In this document: positions 8,235 through 16,535 of the stretch, one piece after another | Position numbering within the stretch: position 1 is the stretch's first letter | Layout: each line of letters opens with the position of its first letter | DNA from: JAOUJD01 sp963811265 | GTDB taxonomy: Bacteria > Pseudomonadota > Gammaproteobacteria > Burkholderiales > Burkholderiaceae_F | NCBI GenBank assembly: GCA_963811265.1 | Contig: CAWEQS010000026.1 | Span: forward strand, 558,001-622,000 | Reading direction: 5' to 3' | Length of the DNA: 64,000 nucleotides | Translations under genes and position numbers: made by a program | The notes under the pieces: model-generated | The model's database searches: none | Seen by the model: the letters and a program-made list of their open reading frames with translations, nothing else | What the model was told of the DNA's origin: nothing

Positions 8235-9299
8235 TTAGTGCACGTGCTGCGAAAGCTCGCCCGTCTGGTACTTGTGCGCGACGGTCGTTAGCGGCACCGG
8301 CTTGATCTTGCTGCCCTGCCCCTCGCAGCCGAACTGGACGTAGCGCTCCTTGCAGATCGCCTTCGCCGCGGCGCGCGCGGGCTTCAGGTAGTCGCGCGGA
8401 TCGAAGTGGCCGGGATTCTCGTGCAGGAACCTGCGGATCGCGGCAGTCATCGCGAGGCGGATGTCGGTGTCGATGTTGATCTTGCGCACCCCGTGCTTGA
8501 TCGCCTCCTGGAGTTCCTCGACCGGAACGCCGTAGGTCTCCTTCATGTCGCCACCGTACTTGCGGATCTCCGCGAGCAGGTCCTGCGGCACGCTCGACGA
8601 TCCGTGCATCACGAGGTGGGTGTTCGGGATCCGGCGATGGATCTGCTTGATGCGCTCGATGGCGAGGATGTCGCCGGTGGGCTTGCGCGTGAACTTGTAG
8701 GCGCCGTGGCTGGTGCCGATGGCGATCGCCAGCGCGTCGAGTTGCGTCTTCTTGACGAAGTCGGCGGCCTGGTCGGGATCGGTCAGCAGCTGGTCGCGCG
8801 TCATCGTCGACTCGGTGCCGTGGCCGTCCTCCTTGTCGCCGCGCATCGTCTCGAGCGAACCGAGGCAGCCGAGCTCGCCTTCGACGCTGACGCCGAGCGC
8901 ATGCGCCATCTCGACGACCTTCCTGGTGGTCTGCCAGTTGTAGTCGTAGTCGGCGATCGTCTTGCCGTCTTCGCGCAGCGAGCCGTCCATCATCACCGAC
9001 GAGAAGCCGAGCTTGATCGCGCCCTCGCACACCGCGGGCGACTGGCCGTGGTCCTGGTGCATGGCGACCGGCAGGTCGGGATAGCTCTCGACGGCCGCCT
9101 GGATCAGGTGCTTCAGGAACAGCTCGCCCGCGTACTTACGCGCGCCGGCCGAGGCCTGCATGATCACCGGGGCGTTGACCTCTTTCGCCGCCTCCATGAT
9201 GGCCTGCACCTGCTCGAGGTTGTTGACGTTGAAGGCGGGAACGCCGTAGCCGTTTTCCGCCGCGTGATCGAGCAATTGCCGCATCGAAACCAATGCCAT
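8235..9299 (-). CDS. fba: Class II fructose-1,6-bisphosphate aldolase
   Basis: Zinc-dependent aldolase interconverting fructose-1,6-bisphosphate with the two triose phosphates, used in glycolysis, gluconeogenesis and, if present, the Calvin cycle. The 354-residue protein (start MALVSMRQLLDHAAENGYG) has the zinc-ligand block VAMHQDHGQS (about residue 80), SVMMDGS, GELGCLGSLE, GTSHGAYKF and LVMHGSSSVPQDLL, with INIDTDIRLAMTAAIRRF near the end, as in the CbbA/Fba type IIB group of proteobacteria. It is the last gene of the pgk-VOC-pyk-S41-fba minus-strand run, 60 bp after the S41 gene. Confidence 0.96.
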   Translation of the reverse strand: MALVSMRQLLDHAAENGYGVPAFNVNNLEQVQAIMEAAKEVNAPVIMQASAGARKYAGELFLKHLIQAAVESYPDLPVAMHQDHGQSPAVCEGAIKLGFSSVMMDGSLREDGKTIADYDYNWQTTRKVVEMAHALGVSVEGELGCLGSLETMRGDKEDGHGTESTMTRDQLLTDPDQAADFVKKTQLDALAIAIGTSHGAYKFTRKPTGDILAIERIKQIHRRIPNTHLVMHGSSSVPQDLLAEIRKYGGDMKETYGVPVEELQEAIKHGVRKINIDTDIRLAMTAAIRRFLHENPGHFDPRDYLKPARAAAKAICKERYVQFGCEGQGSKIKPVPLTTVAHKYQTGELSQHVH

Positions 9300-9358
9300 G
9301 TCGTATCTCCTCTGAATCCGCTGAAACCGTTCGCTGAAGCCCGCCTGAACCCGGCATT

Positions 9359-10789
9359 TTAGGCGAGCGGCGGCCGGGGGCTGGTGAGATCCCGCACCGG
9401 CGATGGCTGGGGCATGGAACGCTCCAGCAGCGCGCGCTCCGCGGCCTCCAGCGCGAGGTCCCGTCCGGCGCGCAGCTCCGGAAGGCGGGGCGGCGCGTAG
9501 ATCGTGGGCGCCAGCGGCTGGCCCTCCATGCGCCGCCCGCGGGCCGACCGGAAGCCCGTCTCGGACACGCGCACGCCGCCGCCGCCGGGCAGGATGTACT
9601 CCCAGCTCACCCCCACGACGCAGCCGCAGGTCGACTCGCCGACGATGATTGCGTCGCGCTGCTCGAGCAGGGCGACCGCGGTGAGTTCGGACGCGCTGCC
9701 CGACCGGCGGTCGGTCAGGACCGCGATCGGCTTCAGGTACGGCTGCTCCGCCGGGGCGAGCCGAACGGGGCGCTCGCGCACTTGGTCGCCGTCGCGAGTG
9801 AGCTGGGTCATCACGTGCCGCTGCTCCGGCATGAACTGCCGGACCAGCCAGACGAACTGGCTGTAGTCGCCGCCACCGTTGCCGCGCAGGTCGAGCACCA
9901 GCGCGCGCGACGTGCCGGCGGAGCGCAGTGCGCGCTCGATGTCGCCGCGATTGCGCACGGAGAAGCGGTTCAGCTTCACGACCGCCACCCCCGAGGACAG
10001 CGTGATCGTCGTCACCGTCGGCGGGCGCACCAGCGGCTCGGGTTGCAGCACGACCTCGAAGGTCGAATCCGGATCGCGACTGATCGTCACCCGCTGCGCC
10101 CGCGGCGGCTCGTCGGGCGCGCGCTGCAGGGCACGGCGCACGGCGCGCAGCTGCGCGAAGCGCATCGCCTCGTCGGCGAGCGCCGGCAGTGCCTCCGGCG
10201 ACGTGATGTCCTCGCCGGTCAGCGGCAGGTGGCGGGCCGCCGCGAGGAACTTCGCGTCGAACCGATGCGAGTCGATCGCCAGCACGACGTCGCCGCGCTT
10301 CAGGCCGGCGCGCGCGGCCGGCGAGTCACTGTCGACGTCGACGATCACGAGCTGGTCGTCGATCACGTTGAGGGCGGCGCCGGTCGCCAGGGCCGCGAAG
10401 CGGCGGTGATCCGCGCTCTCGCGCGGCGTGACGATGCGCGTGTGCGAGTCGTTCAGCTCGCGCGCCATCGACTTCAGTGCGAGGTAGAACTGCGCATCGG
10501 TCTTCGCGCCCGCCACGCGCGGCCGGTACTTGTCGCGGATGGCCGGCCAGTCGACGCCGTTCAGGCGCGGGTCGTAGTAGCGCTCCGCGATCACCTTCCA
10601 CGCGCGCTGCTGCACGTCGATCCGCTTGGCCTCGGTGGCGAAGTCTCCGCTCAGCCCTTCCTGCGACACGAGCGGGACGTCCTCCGCGAGGTCCGCCACC
10701 ATGCCCGCCGCCGGGCGCGCCGGCAGGGACGCGCACGCGGCCAGCGCCGCCAGTGCGACGGCGACGAGCAACGGGCGCAGGAGAGTCAT
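9359..10789 (-). CDS. S41-family (C-terminal-processing-like) peptidase lipoprotein, catalytic Lys position replaced
   Basis: Starts MTLLRPLLVAVALAALAACA, a lipoprotein signal with a Cys at residue 19, so probably membrane-anchored in the periplasm. A PDZ-like segment (DSDSPAARAGLKRGDVVLAI) lies around residues 155-175, followed by the S41 core: LVLDLRGNGGGD and DRRSGSASELTAVALLEQRD with the candidate nucleophile Ser. In CtpA/Prc the general-base Lys is 25 residues after this Ser; here that position is Cys (in VGESTCGCV), so the classical Ser-Lys dyad is absent. Either a tricorn-like Ser-His arrangement is used or the protein is not a protease. It sits between pyk and fba, an unusual insert in a glycolytic run. 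Confidence 0.85.
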   Translation of the reverse strand: MTLLRPLLVAVALAALAACASLPARPAAGMVADLAEDVPLVSQEGLSGDFATEAKRIDVQQRAWKVIAERYYDPRLNGVDWPAIRDKYRPRVAGAKTDAQFYLALKSMARELNDSHTRIVTPRESADHRRFAALATGAALNVIDDQLVIVDVDSDSPAARAGLKRGDVVLAIDSHRFDAKFLAAARHLPLTGEDITSPEALPALADEAMRFAQLRAVRRALQRAPDEPPRAQRVTISRDPDSTFEVVLQPEPLVRPPTVTTITLSSGVAVVKLNRFSVRNRGDIERALRSAGTSRALVLDLRGNGGGDYSQFVWLVRQFMPEQRHVMTQLTRDGDQVRERPVRLAPAEQPYLKPIAVLTDRRSGSASELTAVALLEQRDAIIVGESTCGCVVGVSWEYILPGGGGVRVSETGFRSARGRRMEGQPLAPTIYAPPRLPELRAGRDLALEAAERALLERSMPQPSPVRDLTSPRPPLA

Positions 10790-10875
10790 TGCTGCTCAGG
10801 CGGTGAAACGGAGGCGGCGGAGTGCGAGGCTATCGCAGGACGCTTCCGACGGATGTGCCGCCCCAGGCGGTGCGG

Positions 10876-12312
10876 TCAGGCGTGTTCGCCGACGCGCACG
10901 ATTTTGAGCGTGTTGGTGCCGCCGGCCTGGCCCATGGGCTCGCCGACGGTCAGCACGATCAGGTCGCCCCGGCGCACCACGCCCCGCTCGAGCAGGAGCT
11001 TCTCCGCCGCCGCGAGCGAGGCGTCACGGTCCGCGAGCGTCGGGAAGTGCAGCGGGCGCACGTTCCGGTACAGCGCCAGGCGGCGCGCCGTGGCCACGCT
11101 CGCGGTCAGGGCGTAGATCGGGATGTCGACGTCGTGGCGGCTCATCCAGAGCGTCGTCGAACCCGACTCGGTCAAGGCGCAGATCGCGGCGCAGCGCAGG
11201 TGGTAGGCGGTGAAGAGCGCGCCGTAGGCGATGGACTGGTCGACCCGGTCGAACGTCCGGTTGACGAACTGCAGGTCGAGCTCGACCTGCTCGGAGCGGT
11301 CGGCCTCGGTGACGATCGACGCCATCGTCTCGACGACTTCGACCGGATACTTGCCCGCCGCGGTCTCCGCCGACAGCATCACCGCGTCGGTTCCGTCGAG
11401 CACGGCGTTGGCGACGTCGCTGACCTCGGCGCGCGTCGGCGACGCGTTGACGATCATCGACTCCATCATCTGCGTCGCGGTGATGGCGAGCTTGTTGCTC
11501 TCCTTCGCCATCTTGATCATGCGCTTCTGCAGGGCGGGAACGGCGGCGTTGCCGACCTCGACCGCGAGGTCGCCGCGCGCGACCATGATGCCGTCGGCCG
11601 CGTCGAGGATCTCGCGCAGCAGCGGAATCGCCTCGGCGCGCTCGATCTTCGCGATGATCTGCGGCTTGATGCCGTGCTTCGCGCCGGCGATCGTCGCCAG
11701 CTGGCGCGCCATCTCGACGTCGGTGCGGTTCTTCACGAACGACACGGCGACGAAGTCGGCCCCGCACTGCATCGCGGTGTCGATGTCGCGCACGTCCTTG
11801 CCGGTCAGGGCGGGCGCGGACAGCCCTCCGCCCTGCTTGTTGATGCCCTTGTTGTTCGACAGTTCGCCGCCGATGCGGACGATGGTGTGGATCTCGTCCA
11901 GCGTCACGCGCTCGACGTCGAGCACGATCAGGCCGTCGTTCAGCAGCAGCGTGTCGCCCGCCTTCACGTCCTTCGGCAGGTCCTTGTAATCGAGGCCCGA
12001 GCGTTCGGCGTTGCCGAGTTCGTCCCTGGCGTCCAGGACGAACCGCGCGCCCGGCTTCAGGGTGACCCGGCCGCCCTCGAACTTGCCGACGCGGACCTTC
12101 GGGCCCTGCAGGTCCGCCATGATGGCGACGTCGATGCCGATCTTCGCGGACGTCTCGCGCACGAGCCGCGCGCGCGCGAGGTGGTCCTCGGCGGTGCCGT
12201 GGGAGAAGTTGAAGCGGACTACGTCGACGCCGGCGGTCAGCATGCGCTCGAGCACGAGCGGATCGCTGGAGGCGGGGCCGAGCGTCGCGACGATCTTGGT
12301 GCTGCGTGCCAT
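10876..12312 (-). CDS. pyk: Pyruvate kinase
   Basis: Transfers phosphate from phosphoenolpyruvate to ADP. The 478-residue protein opens MARSTKIVATLGPASSDP and contains the catalytic Lys motif PQIIAKIERAEAIP, the Mg-binding MVARGDLAVEVG motif, and the ATQMMESMI block. The C-terminal allosteric domain ends with GDLIVLTVGEPMGQAGGTNT. Length and motifs match type II bacterial pyruvate kinase. It follows the VOC gene by three bases and pgk by one gene, so co-transcription with pgk is likely. Confidence 0.97.
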   Translation of the reverse strand: MARSTKIVATLGPASSDPLVLERMLTAGVDVVRFNFSHGTAEDHLARARLVRETSAKIGIDVAIMADLQGPKVRVGKFEGGRVTLKPGARFVLDARDELGNAERSGLDYKDLPKDVKAGDTLLLNDGLIVLDVERVTLDEIHTIVRIGGELSNNKGINKQGGGLSAPALTGKDVRDIDTAMQCGADFVAVSFVKNRTDVEMARQLATIAGAKHGIKPQIIAKIERAEAIPLLREILDAADGIMVARGDLAVEVGNAAVPALQKRMIKMAKESNKLAITATQMMESMIVNASPTRAEVSDVANAVLDGTDAVMLSAETAAGKYPVEVVETMASIVTEADRSEQVELDLQFVNRTFDRVDQSIAYGALFTAYHLRCAAICALTESGSTTLWMSRHDVDIPIYALTASVATARRLALYRNVRPLHFPTLADRDASLAAAEKLLLERGVVRRGDLIVLTVGEPMGQAGGTNTLKIVRVGEHA

Positions 12313-12315
12313 GGG

Positions 12316-12750
12316 TCAGATCCGGTTTGTGCGCGCGCGGACGAGGTCGACTTCGTACGTCGTCACCTCGATCGGGTTGCCGTCGCGGTCGTTGAAGTAG
12401 AGCGACAGCGACAGCGCGTGGTCCTGCAGGTGCGGCGGCGACGGGCGCCGGCGCTTGTCGAACAGCGGCAGCTGCGGGGCGCGCTTGTGGAAGTGGACGA
12501 ACGCGGCGCCGTCGACGCGCAGGGCGACCGTCGTGGCCTTGCCCGCGCGCTTCGCGTCCTCGAACAGGGCGAGGTGCGTCACGCCGTCACCGGCGGTCAG
12601 CGTCAGCGGGCCGCCGAGCTCCCGCGCCCAGCTTCCGAAGCGGGCATCCTTGCGGAACCCGAGCACGCTGCCATACCACTTCGCCGCCTCGGCCCGGTCG
12701 CGCACGTAGACGTGCACGTGGTCGAGCCCTTCGACGCGGAAACGGGTCAT
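12316..12750 (-). CDS. VOC (glyoxalase/dioxygenase) superfamily protein
   Basis: 144-residue protein starting MTRFRVEGLDHVHVYVRDRA, with the metal-ligand pattern of the vicinal-oxygen-chelate fold: H in DHVHVYV, H in VTHLALFED, H in FVHFHK and E in NPIEVTTYEVDL near the end. The phrase YFNDRDGNPIEVTTYE is typical of the glyoxalase/fosfomycin-resistance group. Its ATG overlaps the pgk stop (ATGA, 12750-12747) and its stop is three bases from the pyk start, so it is translated within the glycolytic operon. A role in handling methylglyoxal or another reactive triose by-product is a reasonable inference from location only. Confidence 0.82.
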   Translation of the reverse strand: MTRFRVEGLDHVHVYVRDRAEAAKWYGSVLGFRKDARFGSWARELGGPLTLTAGDGVTHLALFEDAKRAGKATTVALRVDGAAFVHFHKRAPQLPLFDKRRRPSPPHLQDHALSLSLYFNDRDGNPIEVTTYEVDLVRARTNRI

Positions 12751-13946
12751 GTTGCGCGCTGCTGGAGGATGTCGATGGCCGGCAGGCCCTTGCCTTCGAG
12801 GAACTCGAGGAAGGCGCCGCCGCCGGTCGAGATGTAGCTGACGCGATCGCCGATGTGGTACTTGGCGATCGCCGCCAGCGTGTCTCCGCCGCCGGCGATG
12901 GAGAACGCGCCGTTCGCGGTGGCCTCCGCGACGGCCAGCGCGAGCTGGTGCGTGCCGTCGGCGAACGCGTCGAACTCGAACACGCCCACCGGCCCGTTCC
13001 AGATGATCGTGCCCGCCGAGCGGACGATGTGGCCGAGCGCCAGCGCGCTCGACGGCCCGATGTCCAGGATCATCTCGTCGGGCTTCACGTCGTCGGCCCG
13101 CCGCACGTGGGCCGGCGCGGTCGCCGAGAATTCCTTCGCGACGACGACGTCGATCGGCAGCGGCAGGGTCGCGCCCTTGGCGCCCAGCGTCGCCAGCACC
13201 TTCTTGCACTCCGGCACGAGGTCCGGCTCCGCCAGCGACTTGCCGATGGGGAAGCCTTCCGCGAGGAGGAAGGTGTTGGCGATGCCGCCGCCGACGATCA
13301 GCCGGTCGACCTTCTGCGCGAGGTTGTTCAGGATCGTCAGCTTGGTCGAGACCTTCGAGCCCGCGACGATCGCGACCAGCGGGCGCTTCGGGTTGCCGAG
13401 CGCGCGGGACAGCGCGTCGATCTCGCCGGCCATCAACGGGCCGGCGCAGGCGATCGGGGCGTACTTCGCGATGCCGTGCGTCGTGGCCTCGGCGCGATGC
13501 GCGGTGCCGAACGCGTCGTTCACGTACACGTCGGCGAGCCGGGCCATCTTCTGCGCCAGCTCGTCCGAGTTCTTCTTCTCGCCCTTGTTGACGCGGCAGT
13601 TCTCGAGCAGCACGACCTGGCCCGGCTGGACCTGCACGCCGTCGACCCAGTTCGCGATCAGCGGAACCTCGCGACCGAGCAGTTCGCCGAGGCGCTTCGC
13701 CACGGGCGCCAGCGAATCCTCCGGCTTGAACTCGCCTTCGGTGGGACGGCCGAGGTGCGACGTGACCATCACCGCCGCGCCGGCGTCGAGCGCCGTGCGG
13801 ATCGCCGGCACCGACGCGCGGATCCGCGTGTCCTCGGTGATGTTCCCGGAATCGTCCTGCGGAACGTTGAGGTCGGAGCGAATGAAGACACGACGGCCGG
13901 CGAGTTGGCCGCTGGAAGCCAGTTGAGCGAGGGTGTTGACGCGCAT
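12747..13946 (-). CDS. pgk: Phosphoglycerate kinase
   Basis: Interconverts 1,3-bisphosphoglycerate/ADP and 3-phosphoglycerate/ATP. 399 residues, starting MRVNTLAQLASSGQLAGRRV. It shows FIRSDLNVPQD, the MVTSHLGRPTEG substrate loop, VNDAFGTAHRAEATT, VAGSKVSTKLTILNNL, and the C-terminal nucleotide motif IAGGGDTLAAIAKYH. No strong ribosome site is seen before ATG 13946. A TATAAT at 14011-14006 (minus) about 60 bp upstream is the probable -10 element. The stop overlaps the VOC start. Confidence 0.97.
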   Translation of the reverse strand: MRVNTLAQLASSGQLAGRRVFIRSDLNVPQDDSGNITEDTRIRASVPAIRTALDAGAAVMVTSHLGRPTEGEFKPEDSLAPVAKRLGELLGREVPLIANWVDGVQVQPGQVVLLENCRVNKGEKKNSDELAQKMARLADVYVNDAFGTAHRAEATTHGIAKYAPIACAGPLMAGEIDALSRALGNPKRPLVAIVAGSKVSTKLTILNNLAQKVDRLIVGGGIANTFLLAEGFPIGKSLAEPDLVPECKKVLATLGAKGATLPLPIDVVVAKEFSATAPAHVRRADDVKPDEMILDIGPSSALALGHIVRSAGTIIWNGPVGVFEFDAFADGTHQLALAVAEATANGAFSIAGGGDTLAAIAKYHIGDRVSYISTGGGAFLEFLEGKGLPAIDILQQRAT

Positions 13947-13978
13947 GGGAGGCGGGAGTTGTTCCGGAGGACCGCGCG

Positions 13979-14650
13979 TTGCGCGCGGTGCAGGGCGAGT
14001 TGGGCATTATACGAGCCGCTTCCCGACGAACGCCCGTGCGCACACTCCGACTGTCTCCCCCTGAACGCGCCGCGATCGGCCTGGCGATCGCGCTGCTCGC
14101 GCTCCACGCGTTGGCGCCGGGGGATGCGCTCGAGTACCAGCGCAGCGCCCTCGCCCGGCAGCCCTGGCGCGTCCTCACGGGCCACCTGGTGCACATCAAC
14201 TGGCCGCACGCGCTGATCAACGCCGCGGCGTTGTGGATCGTCGCGCGGCTCTACGCCCCGGACCTGTCCGCGACCCGCCAGGCGATCGCGCTGGCAGCAT
14301 CGGCGCTGGCGATCAGTGCGTCGCTCGCATGGCTGCATCCGGACATCGAGTGGTACCGGGGCCTGTCGGGAGCGCTGCACGGCCTGTTCTTCGCCGGCGC
14401 AGCCAAGTGGCTGCTGGCGGAACGCCCGCGCAGCCTGGGGCGGCTGTGGATGCCCGCCCTGCTCTTCCTCGGTGGATGGATGAAGGTCGTGCTCGAGCAG
14501 CCGTTCAACGGCGCGCTGCCACGCGCCGACTGGCTCGGCGCGGCCGTCGTGCCGCAGGCGCACCTGGCCGGCGCCGCGTGCGGAACCGTGCTCGGCGCGC
14601 TATTCGCGGCGGCGAAGGCGCGCGCCGGCGAGCAGCGCGACGAGCAGTAG
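13979..14650 (+). CDS. rrtA: Rhombosortase (rhomboid-family intramembrane protease for GlyGly-CTERM proteins)
   Basis: Small rhomboid-like membrane protease with the features of rhombosortase: GHLVHINWPHALIN (His-rich helix, about residues 67-80), WYRGLSGALHGLFF with the catalytic Ser in GLSG (about 129), and PQAHLAGAACG with the catalytic His. About six hydrophobic helices are visible and only a short soluble tail. Rhombosortases cleave the C-terminal GlyGly-CTERM signal of secreted proteins. The adjacent convergent S8 protease carries just such a tail, strongly supporting the assignment. Start: TTG 13979 has GGAGG eight bases upstream; GTG 14036 in the same frame would remove 19 residues and is possible. 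The last 51 bases overlap the S8 gene tail-to-tail. Confidence 0.88.
   Translation: MRAVQGELGIIRAASRRTPVRTLRLSPPERAAIGLAIALLALHALAPGDALEYQRSALARQPWRVLTGHLVHINWPHALINAAALWIVARLYAPDLSATRQAIALAASALAISASLAWLHPDIEWYRGLSGALHGLFFAGAAKWLLAERPRSLGRLWMPALLFLGGWMKVVLEQPFNGALPRADWLGAAVVPQAHLAGAACGTVLGALFAAAKARAGEQRDEQ
14006..14011 (-). promoter_or_regulatory. -10 element for the pgk operon
   Basis: A perfect TATAAT on the minus strand 60 bp before the pgk ATG, inside the 5' end of the divergent rhombosortase reading frame. No convincing -35 hexamer is present at 16-18 bp, so it may depend on an activator. Confidence 0.4.
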
Positions 14651-16342
14651 CAACTGTCCGAGCGGCAGTGCGCCGCCTCCGCCACCGCCGCCGACCGGCG
14701 GCGCTGGTCTGGGAGCGGCCGCCGCCACCGCCGCGCCTACGTCGAGCAGTCCGGCACCGCACATGCCGGCGAACGCGCCATTGGCCGCGCAGGCGCTTCC
14801 GGCCGGGAACGGGCGCACGTTGGTGGTCAGAAAGGCCCGGATCTGTGCCGGCGTGGCCGCGGGAGCCACTGCAGCCAGCAATGCCGCCGCGCCGGCGACC
14901 TGCGGCGCCGCCACGCTCGTTCCCGTGAATCCGGTGTAGGCGGCGCCGGTGCGTCCTCGCGAATCGAAGCTCCATGGATCCGTCGCGCCATAGAGCACCG
15001 TCGACCAGATGAAGTAGCCGGTCCAGGTGTCATCGTCCGTCGGTCCTCCTGCGCCAAGCTGAACGGGAGATCCTCCACCTGGCGCGCTGATCGTCACGCC
15101 CGTTCCGATGTTCGCGTAGTCGGCGTTTTCGCCGACGATCGTGTGGCCCGTCACCGCGATGACGCCCGTGCAGTTGGCCGGCGACACGAGCGAAAGGCTG
15201 CCTTCGTTTCCTGATGCGGCGACGACGACCGCGCCTGCGGCGATCGCCGCGTCCACGGCAGACTGCGTGTGGTTGGAGCACGGCTCGCTGCTCCCGAGGC
15301 TGAGGCTGATCACCCGCGCCGGCGTCGGGTTCGCCGGGACGCCCGCCACGTCGAGTCCCGCCGCCCAGCGGATCGCATCCGCGATGTCGGACAACGATCC
15401 GCCGCACCTGCCGAGCGCGCGGAGAGGCTGCACGCGGACGTTCCAGCCGATGCCGGCGATGCCCGTCCCGTTGTTGCCGGTCGCCGCGACGACGCCGGCC
15501 ATGTGCGTCCCGTGCCAGCTGCTCTCCAGCGGCCCGGACGTGCCGTCCTCGCACGAGTCGGCCGCAGCCAGCCAGTCCCCGGGGTCCGTCGGATCGGGAT
15601 CGCGCCCGTCGCCGTCGTTCGCGACGAAGTTCGGCGCCAGCACCGGGCTGCCGACATCGGACGAAACGAAGTCGTAGCCGCCGACGAATCGCCCGGACGG
15701 CACATACGGCGCAGGCGTGGCGACGCCGTTGAGGTCGGGATGGTTGACGATGCCGGTGTCGATGACCGCCACGACGACGCCGCCGGATCCACCCTGGGTG
15801 ATGTCCCATGCCGGCGGCAGGTTGGCGCCCCCGGTCGCGACGGCGGACTTCGAGCCGTTGCCGCCGAGCAGCGTTCCCGTGAACGTCGTCGTCGGCTCGA
15901 ACAGGTTCCACTGCCAACCGGCGTAGCGCGGATCGTTGGGGACCGCCAGCCGCTTGAACATCACGTCGGGCTCCGCGTACTCGACGCCAGGCTGACGCGC
16001 GAGCGCCGCGGCGACGTTCCTCGCCTCGGCGAGAGGCATGGGAGCACGCATTGCCACCAGCGAAGCTCCGCCCGCCATGTCGCGCACGTGCGCCAGTTCG
16101 GCGCCCATGGCGAGTCCGAACTCCCGCAGGCGAGCGCGGCCGGCGACGGTCGTTCCGGTCGAGCCGTCGCGCAGCTTCACGATCAGGTGGTGCACGGGCT
16201 GGGAAGGCTTCGCCCGCGCGGTGGCGGGAATGCCCTGCAGCAGCGCCTGCTTGGGAGTGACGGTGCCCGCGGAACTTGCGATCGTCGAGACGACGACCGA
16301 AACCGCTGCAATCACCGCCACCGTGATGTGTCGCATCGCCAT
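14600..16342 (-). CDS. S8 (subtilisin-family) serine protease with GlyGly-CTERM sorting signal
   Basis: Secreted protease of 580 residues. The N-terminal signal is MAMRHITVAVIAAVSVVVST, followed by an inhibitor-like propeptide containing VHHLIVKLRDGS and EYAEPDVMFK (about residues 47-125). The subtilisin catalytic triad is visible: Asp in VVVAVIDTGIVNHPDL, His in SWHGTHMAGVVAATG and Ser in GFTGTSVAAPQVAGAAA. An insertion between Asp and His is Asp-rich (DGDGRDPDPTDPGD). The C terminus (residues about 550-580) is a Gly run, then ALPLGQ, a hydrophobic helix and ARLRRRE: the tripartite GlyGly-CTERM signal processed by rhombosortase in proteins exported by type II secretion. The gene overlaps its presumed processing enzyme rrtA. 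Confidence 0.93.
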   Translation of the reverse strand: MAMRHITVAVIAAVSVVVSTIASSAGTVTPKQALLQGIPATARAKPSQPVHHLIVKLRDGSTGTTVAGRARLREFGLAMGAELAHVRDMAGGASLVAMRAPMPLAEARNVAAALARQPGVEYAEPDVMFKRLAVPNDPRYAGWQWNLFEPTTTFTGTLLGGNGSKSAVATGGANLPPAWDITQGGSGGVVVAVIDTGIVNHPDLNGVATPAPYVPSGRFVGGYDFVSSDVGSPVLAPNFVANDGDGRDPDPTDPGDWLAAADSCEDGTSGPLESSWHGTHMAGVVAATGNNGTGIAGIGWNVRVQPLRALGRCGGSLSDIADAIRWAAGLDVAGVPANPTPARVISLSLGSSEPCSNHTQSAVDAAIAAGAVVVAASGNEGSLSLVSPANCTGVIAVTGHTIVGENADYANIGTGVTISAPGGGSPVQLGAGGPTDDDTWTGYFIWSTVLYGATDPWSFDSRGRTGAAYTGFTGTSVAAPQVAGAAALLAAVAPAATPAQIRAFLTTNVRPFPAGSACAANGAFAGMCGAGLLDVGAAVAAAAPRPAPPVGGGGGGGALPLGQLLLLVALLAGARLRRRE

Positions 16343-16499
16343 CGAGGTCTTCCTGTGTCCGGCGCTTTCGCTCCGGCGTAGCGTAACCGGCCCGTTGGAC
16401 AGGCCCCGCCTCGGCGAAGCGGACTAACGCTTAGCGGCCGAGGACGCCTGCGCGTTGACCGCCCTGGCAGCGGGCAGTTCCCTTCGACGCCGCGCAAGG

Positions 16500-16524
16500 A
16501 GAAAGCGCCCCTCTGGGGGGCGCT
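16500..16524 (-). terminator. Intrinsic terminator after gap
   Basis: On the minus strand AGCGCCCC pairs with GGGGCGCT across a 5-base loop, followed by TTTCTCCTT. It begins 12 bp after the gap stop codon and fits as the end of the tkt-gap transcript. Confidence 0.65.
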
Positions 16525-16535
16525 CGTCGCCGGGG

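Noticed and set aside
10822..12837. 671-residue plus-strand frame
   Set aside because: It is antisense to pyk and the VOC gene, with Arg/Asp/Val-rich noise typical of GC-rich DNA and no family motif.
16343..16535. c-di-GMP riboswitch before the S8 protease
   Set aside because: A GAAA-capped hairpin is seen near 16370, but the conserved GCAAA-GCC and GGTAGC blocks are missing; only the gap terminator is supported.
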